NCBI GenBank assembly: GCA_964036195.1
Contig: OZ038451.1
Coordinates: 20,968,318-21,032,317, forward strand
DNA from: Sphaerolaimus hirsutus
Taxonomy: Eukaryota; Nematoda; Chromadorea; Monhysterida; Sphaerolaimidae
Direction: 5' to 3'
Length of the DNA stretch: 64,000 nucleotides
Under the pieces are notes generated by a model. The model was not told where the DNA came from, did no database searches, and saw only the letters and a list, made by a program, of their open reading frames with translations. Below, one piece after another: positions 58,699 to 64,000 of this stretch (positions are counted from its first letter, which is position 1; the number at the start of each line of letters is the position of its first letter). A program made the translations under genes and the position numbers.

Positions 58699-59813
58699 TA
58701 GGGTTGGGAATTTCAAAATTTTCGGTTCCGGTTCTCGGTTCTCGGTTCTAAAAATTTTTGGTTCGGTTCTCGGTTCTCGGTTCCAAAAAATTTTCGGTTC
58801 CGGTTCTCGGTTCGGTTCTTAAGTTCGGTTCCGGTTCGGTTCTTTCGGTTCCAAATTTTAAAAAATTTTGGTTCCGGGTAATGAAAAAATCGGGTATCGG
58901 GTAATGAAAAAATCGGGTATTGGGCAATAATAAGCTGAATAAAGGAAAAACAACATACAGTTGTAAATAGTGTAGCAAACATCATACATGAAACCATGTG
59001 CAAATCCAAACAAAGCAGCTGTTTCAATCTCATTTCAAAGTGCCCTGGATATTCTGCCGCAGCTAACCCGCGACAAGGCAACCCATAAAATTTGAATTTG
59101 AACAAGTTTTTTTTATTTTTTGTAACATGCAATCACCCGTACACAGGGACATATCCAGGATTTTGGAGCGGGGGCTGCTTGTTTACGGAGCCCAGCGAAC
59201 GGGGGGGGGGGGGCTCAGCCCCCCCCCCCTAAAATTTTTACTATGTGGTGGCAGAATGGCGTCATGGCGCTGACGCCATTCGAAGACGCCACGCCATGGC
59301 GCCATTGGCATGGGCGCTGGCGCCAAAAATCACTTATATCTATGTAAATATACATACATATTCATATAGCGACAACCCGGCCATTTCATCTATTTAAAAG
59401 AGTACAGGGCAAATTCTTTCAAAATACCCCTGTATGATGGACAAATGCGCGCTTGCGCGCAAAATTTTTTTCACTACACCTTCAAAAGTTGTACTAAAAG
59501 TAGCATTTTCAGCAACTTTTTTAGGTCTCGCCCGGGAAGGGGGGGGGAGGACTGCAGCCCCCCCCCTGGATACGTCCTTGCCCCTACATCTGTGGGAGGA
59601 AAATGTCCAAAACGCAATGGTGCAAATGTTGCATTTTGATAGGATTATTGTAAAAAATTTCGGTTCTTTCGGTTCTTTTGTTCGGTTCCGGGTCTAAGTG
59701 TCGGTTCTCGGTTCCGGTTCGGGTATTTTTTTCGGTTCCGGTTCTCGGTTCTCGGTTCCAAAATAGTGCTCGGTTCTCGGTTCGGTTCGGTTCGGTTCGG
59801 TTCCCCAACCCTA
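58699..59813. mobile_element. hAT-like element inserted in the satellite, GGTTCTCGG interior
   Basis: The ends TAGGGTTGGGAATTT and CCCCAACCCTA are inverted. The element is flanked by exact 8-bp repeats GTTCCAAC (58,691-58,698 and 59,814-59,821); the duplicated bases are ordinary satellite sequence, so removing the element and one copy restores a normal monomer. Both sub-terminal regions consist of degenerate GGTTCCGGTTCTCGG units. A second element is inserted inside at 59,145-59,573. Confidence 0.9.
59145..59573. mobile_element. CAGGGACATATCC element nested in the hAT-like element
   Basis: The element begins CAGGGACATATCCAGGATTT and ends GGATACGTCCTTG before CCCCTACA. Flanking 8-mers CCCGTACA and CCCCTACA differ by one base and could be a target duplication. 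Long poly-G and poly-C tracts, GGAGCCCAGCGAACGGGG and a GGCGCC patch place it with 23,946-24,326. It also shares ATGCGCGCTTGCGCGCAAAA with 24,210-24,230. Confidence 0.7.
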
Positions 59814-59821
59814 GTTCCAAC

Positions 59822-62800
59822 CTCACATGTGATGCGATCACCCAAGAGTAGTGCGCACAGCACGTTTTGAAATCTTAGGTATAAAAACGCTAACGCGAGC
59901 CTCTGGGGAGGCTGTGGATTCTGAAAGGGGAGGTTCTCAGCTTCGCAACAGTATAAAATATAGCCGTTACGTCTCCTTAGTTCCGGCCTCACATGGGATG
60001 CGATCACCCAAGGGTAGTGCATGCAGCACGTTTTGAAATCTTAGGTATAAAATCTTGATGGTGAACCTTCTTGAGAGTAGTAGATTCTGAAAGAGAATTT
60101 TTTCAGCTTTCCAATGGTATAGACCACAGCATTTAGTTTATCCTGGTTCTGACCTCACATGCAATGCGATCACCCAAGAGTAGTGCGCACAGCACGTTTT
60201 GAAATCTTAGGTATAAAAATGCTAACGCGAGCCTCTGGGGAGGCTGTGGATTCTGAGAGAGGATGTTCTCAGCTTCGCAATGGTATCAAATATAGCCATT
60301 ACGTCTCCTTAGTTCCGGCCTCACATGAGATGCAATCACCCAAGAGTAGTCCATGCAGCACGTTTTGAAATCTTAGGTATAAAATCGTGACGGTGAACCT
60401 TCTTGAGAGTAGTAGATTCTGAAAGAGAATTTTCTCAGCGTTCCAATGGTATAAACCACAGCATAAATTTTTTCTGGTTCCGACCTCACATGCGATGCGA
60501 TCACCCAAGAGTAGTGCGCACAGCACGTTTTGAAATCTTAGGTATAAAAACGTTAACGCGAGCCTCTGGGGAGGCTGTGGATTCTGAAAGGGGATGTTCT
60601 CAGCTTCGCAACAGTATAAAATATAGCCGTTACGTCTCCTTAGTTCCGGCCTCACATGAGATGCGATCACCCAAGGGTAGTGCATGCAGCACGTTTTGAA
60701 ATCTTAGGTATAAAAACGCTAACGCGAGCCTCTGGGGAGGCTGTGGATTCTGAAAGGGGATGTTCTCAGCTTCGCAACAGTATAAAATATAGCCGTTACG
60801 TCTCCTTAGTTCCGGCCTCACATGAGATGCGATCACCCAAGAGTAGTGCGCACAGCACGTTTTGAAATCTTAGGTATAAAAATGCTAACGCGAGCCTCTG
60901 GGGAGGCTGTGGATTCTGAGAGAGGATGTTCTCAGCTTCGCAATGGTATCAAATATAGCCATTACGTCTCCTTAGTTCCGGCCTCACATGAGATGCAATC
61001 ACCCAAGAGTAGTCCATGCAGCACGTTTTGAAATCTTAGGTATAAAATCGTGACGGTGAACCTTCTTGAGAGTAGTAGATTCTGAAAGAGAATTTTCTCA
61101 GCGTTCCAATGGTATAAACCACAGCATTAAGTTTTTCCTGGTTCCGACCTCACATGCGATGCGATCACCCAAGAGTAGTGCGCACAGCACGTTTTGAAAT
61201 CTTAGGTATAAAAACGTTAACGCGAGCCTCTGGGGAGGCTGTGGATTCTGAAAGGGGATGTTCTCAGCTTCGCAACAGTATAAAATATAGCCGTTACGTC
61301 TCCATAGTTCCGGCCTCACATGAGATGCGATCACCCAAGGGTAGTGCATGCAGCACGTTTTGAAATCTTAGGTATAAAAACGCTAACGCGAGCCTCTGGG
61401 GAGGCTGTGGATTCTGAGAGAGGATGTTCTCAGCTTCGCAACGGTATAAAATATAGCCATTACATCTCCTTAGTTCCGGCCTCACATGAGATGCGATCAC
61501 CCAAGGGTAGTGCATGCAGCACGTTTTGAAATCTTAGGTATAAAATCGTGATGGTGAACCTTCTTGAGAGTAGTAGATTCTGAAAGAGAATTTTTTCAGC
61601 TTTCCAATGGTATAGACCACAGCATTTAGTTTTTCCCGGTTCCGACCTCACATGCAATGCGATCACCCAAGAGTAGTGCGCACAGCACGTTTTGAAATCT
61701 TAGGTATAAAAATGCTAACGCGAGCCTCTGGGGAGGCTGTGGATTCTGAGAGTGGATATTCTCAGCTTCACAACAGTATAAAATATAGCCGTTACATCTC
61801 CTTAGTTCAGGTCTCACATGAGATGCAATCACCCAAGAGTAGTCCATGCAGCACGTTTTGAAATCTTAGGTATAACATTGTGACGGTGAACCTTCTTGAG
61901 AGTGGTAGATTCTCAAAGAGAATTTTCTCAGCTTTCCAATGGTATAGACCACAGCATTTAGTTTTTCCCGGTTCCGACCTCACATGCGATGCGATCACCC
62001 AAGAGTAGTGCGCACAGCACGTTTTGAAATCTTAGGTATAAAAATGCTAACGCGAGCCTCTGGGGAGGCTGTGGATTCTGAGAGAGGATGTTCTCAGCTT
62101 CGCAATGGTATCAAATATAGCCATTACGTCTCCTTAGTTCCGGCCTCACATGAGATGCAATCACCCAAGAGTAGTCCATGCAGCACGTTTTGAAATCTTA
62201 GGTATAAAATCGTGACGGTGAACCTTCTTGAGAGTAGTAGATTCTGAAAGAGAATTTTTTCAGCTTTCCAATGGTATAGACCACAGCATTTAGTTTTTCC
62301 TGGTTCCGACCTCACATGCGATGCAATCACCCAAGAGTAGTGCGCACAGCACGTTTTGAAATCTTAGGTATAAAAATGCTAACGCGAGCCTCTGGGGAGG
62401 CTGTGGATTCTGAGAGTGGATGTTCTCAGCTTCACAACGGTATAAAATATAGCCGTTACGTCTCCTTAGTTCAGGTCTCACATGAGATGCAATCACCCTA
62501 GAGTAGTCCATGCAGCACGTTTTGAAATCTTAGGTATAAAATTGTGACAGTGAACCTTCTTGAGAGTGGTAGATTCTGAAAGAGAATTTTCTCAGCTTTC
62601 CAATGGTATAGACCACAGCATTTAGTTTTTCCCGGTTCCGACCTCACATGCGATGCGATCACCCAAGAGTAGTGCGCACAGCACGTTTTGAAATCTTAGG
62701 TATAAAAACGCTAACGCGAGCCTCTGGGGAGGCTGTGGATTCTGAAAGGGGAGGTTCTCAGCTTCGCAACAGTATAAAATATAGCCGTTACGTCTCCTTA

Positions 62801-64000
62801 GTTCCGGCCTCACATGGGATGCGATCACCCAAGGGTAGTGCATGCAGCACGTTTTGAAATCTTAGAGGTATAAAATCGTGACGGTGAACCTTCTTGAGAG
62901 TAGTAGATTCTGAAAGAGAATTTTTTCAGCTTTCCAATGGTATAGACCACAGCATTTAGTTTTTCCTGGTTCTGACCTCACATGCAATGCGATCACCCAA
63001 GAGTAGTGCGCACAGCACGTTTTGAAATCTTAGGTATAAAAATGCTAACGCGAGCCTCTGGGGAGGCTGTGGATTCTGAGAGAGGATGTTCTCAGCTTCG
63101 CAATGGTATCAAATATAGCCATTACGTCTCCTTAGTTCCGGCCTCACATGAGATGCAATCACCCAGGAGTAGTCCGTGCAGCACGTTTTGAAATCTTAGG
63201 TATAAAATCGTGACAGTGAACCTTCTTGAGAGTAGTAGATTCTGAAAGAGAATTTTCTCAGCTTTCCAATGGTATAGACCACAGCATTTAGTTTTTCCTG
63301 GTTCCGACCTCACATGCGATGCGATCACCCAAGAGTAGTGTGCACAGCACGTTTTGAAATCTTAGGTATAAAAATGCTAACGCGAGCCTCTGGGGAGGCT
63401 GTGGATTCTGAGAGTGGATGTTCTCAGCTTCACAACGGTATAAAATATAGCCGTTACGTCTCCTTAGTTCAGGTCTCACATGAGATGCAATCACCCAAGA
63501 GTAGTCCATGCAGCACGTTTTGAAATCTTAGGTATAAAATTGTGACGGTGAACCTTCTTGAGAGTGGTAGATTCTGAAAGAGAATTTTCTCAGCGTTCCA
63601 ATGGTATAAACCACAGCATTAAGTTTTTCCTGGTTCCGACCTCACGTGCGATGCAATCACCCAAGAGTAGTGCGCACAGCACGTTTTGAAATCTTAGGTA
63701 TAAAAACACTAACGCGAGCCTCTGGGGAGGCTGTGGATTCTGAAAGGGGATGTTCTCAGCTTCGCAACAGTATAAAATATAGCCGTTACGTCTCCTTAGT
63801 TCCGGCCTCACATGAGATGCGATCACCCAAGGGTAGTGCATGCAGCACATTTTGAAATCTTAGGTATAAAAATGCTAACGCGAGCCTCTGGGGAGGCTGT
63901 GGATTCTGAGAGTGGATGTTCTCAGCTTCACAACAGTATAAAATATAGCCGTTACGTCTCCTTAGTTCAGGTCTCACATGAGATGCAATCACCCAAGAGT
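59822..64000 (-). repeat. 166-bp satellite array, inverted orientation, second part
   Basis: About 25 further monomers in reverse orientation, continuing to the end of the window. Near-identical blocks recur at about 498, 830, 998 and 2,823 bases (for example 60,159 and 62,982; 62,316 and 63,314). Most A-type monomers have a T-to-C or A-to-G variant set shared across the arm. A rare insertion (TTAGAGGTATAAAA at about 62,862) marks one monomer. Confidence 0.95.

Noticed and set aside
58713..59132. 139-codon minus-strand open frame with repeated NRTEN/TENR
   Set aside because: It translates the GGTTCTCGG repeats at the end of the satellite-inserted transposon; no other support.
42186..63992. 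Dozens of 60-128 codon open frames on both strands in the right third, with near-identical peptides
   Set aside because: They recur at the 166-167 bp satellite period, change frame from monomer to monomer and overlap on opposite strands, so they are a property of the repeat and not genes.
42060..64000. CRISPR-like direct repeats
   Set aside because: Units are contiguous 166-167 bp monomers without unique spacers, in a eukaryotic context with no cas genes.

Overview
The window is nuclear DNA from an intron-rich, AT-rich, repeat-dense eukaryote, almost certainly an invertebrate animal. The evidence is short exons with GT/AG borders, proteins of metazoan type (FIP1, F-box/LRR, a C05D11.1-like M16 peptidase), many non-autonomous DNA transposons, and a 22 kb tandem satellite. 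I cannot name the species. No bacterial operon, CRISPR array, rRNA or tRNA was seen.

Region 1-42 kb is genic. I rebuilt the genes by hand from exon reading frames, splice borders and intron phase. (1) 3,984-14,838, minus: a complete 17-exon gene for a 1,019-residue M16 zinc metallopeptidase of the C05D11.1/YOL098C type. (2) 19,916-about 25,396, minus: an F-box/leucine-rich-repeat protein; the C-terminal 459 residues are firm, the N-terminal exon is tentative. (3) 26,810-37,926, minus: FIP1 (FIP1L1), the CPSF subunit of the mRNA 3'-end processing machinery, 16 exons found and one short linking exon not found. (4) 38,670-40,120, plus: a five-exon gene for a 183-residue protein I do not recognise, divergent from FIP1. 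A possible orphan exon lies at 1,679-1,802 and a possible terminal exon at 19,604-19,783, both on the plus strand. These genes do not form a pathway; they are neighbours.

The most interesting observation is that several introns are themselves transposon-like inverted-repeat elements. One intron in the M16 gene (14,048-14,242) and one in FIP1 (34,087-34,268) begin with almost the same terminal repeat (GTGCC[A/T]CTCCCAG...) and end with its inverted copy plus a few bases supplying AG, so the element and the intron coincide. A second family makes the whole of FIP1 intron 2 (36,251-36,748) and also occurs outside genes at 17,945-18,196. These fit introners: DNA transposons that create introns on insertion.

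Intergenic and intronic space is filled with other inverted-repeat elements: a TACCGTATTTCCTCGA family, hAT-like elements with exact 8-bp target duplications and interiors of degenerate short repeats, a CAGGGACGTAGCC family, CACACACTAGTTT elements, and GGCGCC-rich palindromes.

Region 42.06-64.0 kb is a 166-167 bp satellite with two monomer types, nested higher-order periodicities (about 0.83, 1.0, 1.17, 2.17, 7.0 and 13.0 kb) and an orientation switch near 56,555. A hAT-like element, itself carrying another insertion, interrupts the array at 58,699-59,813. The array runs off the right edge.
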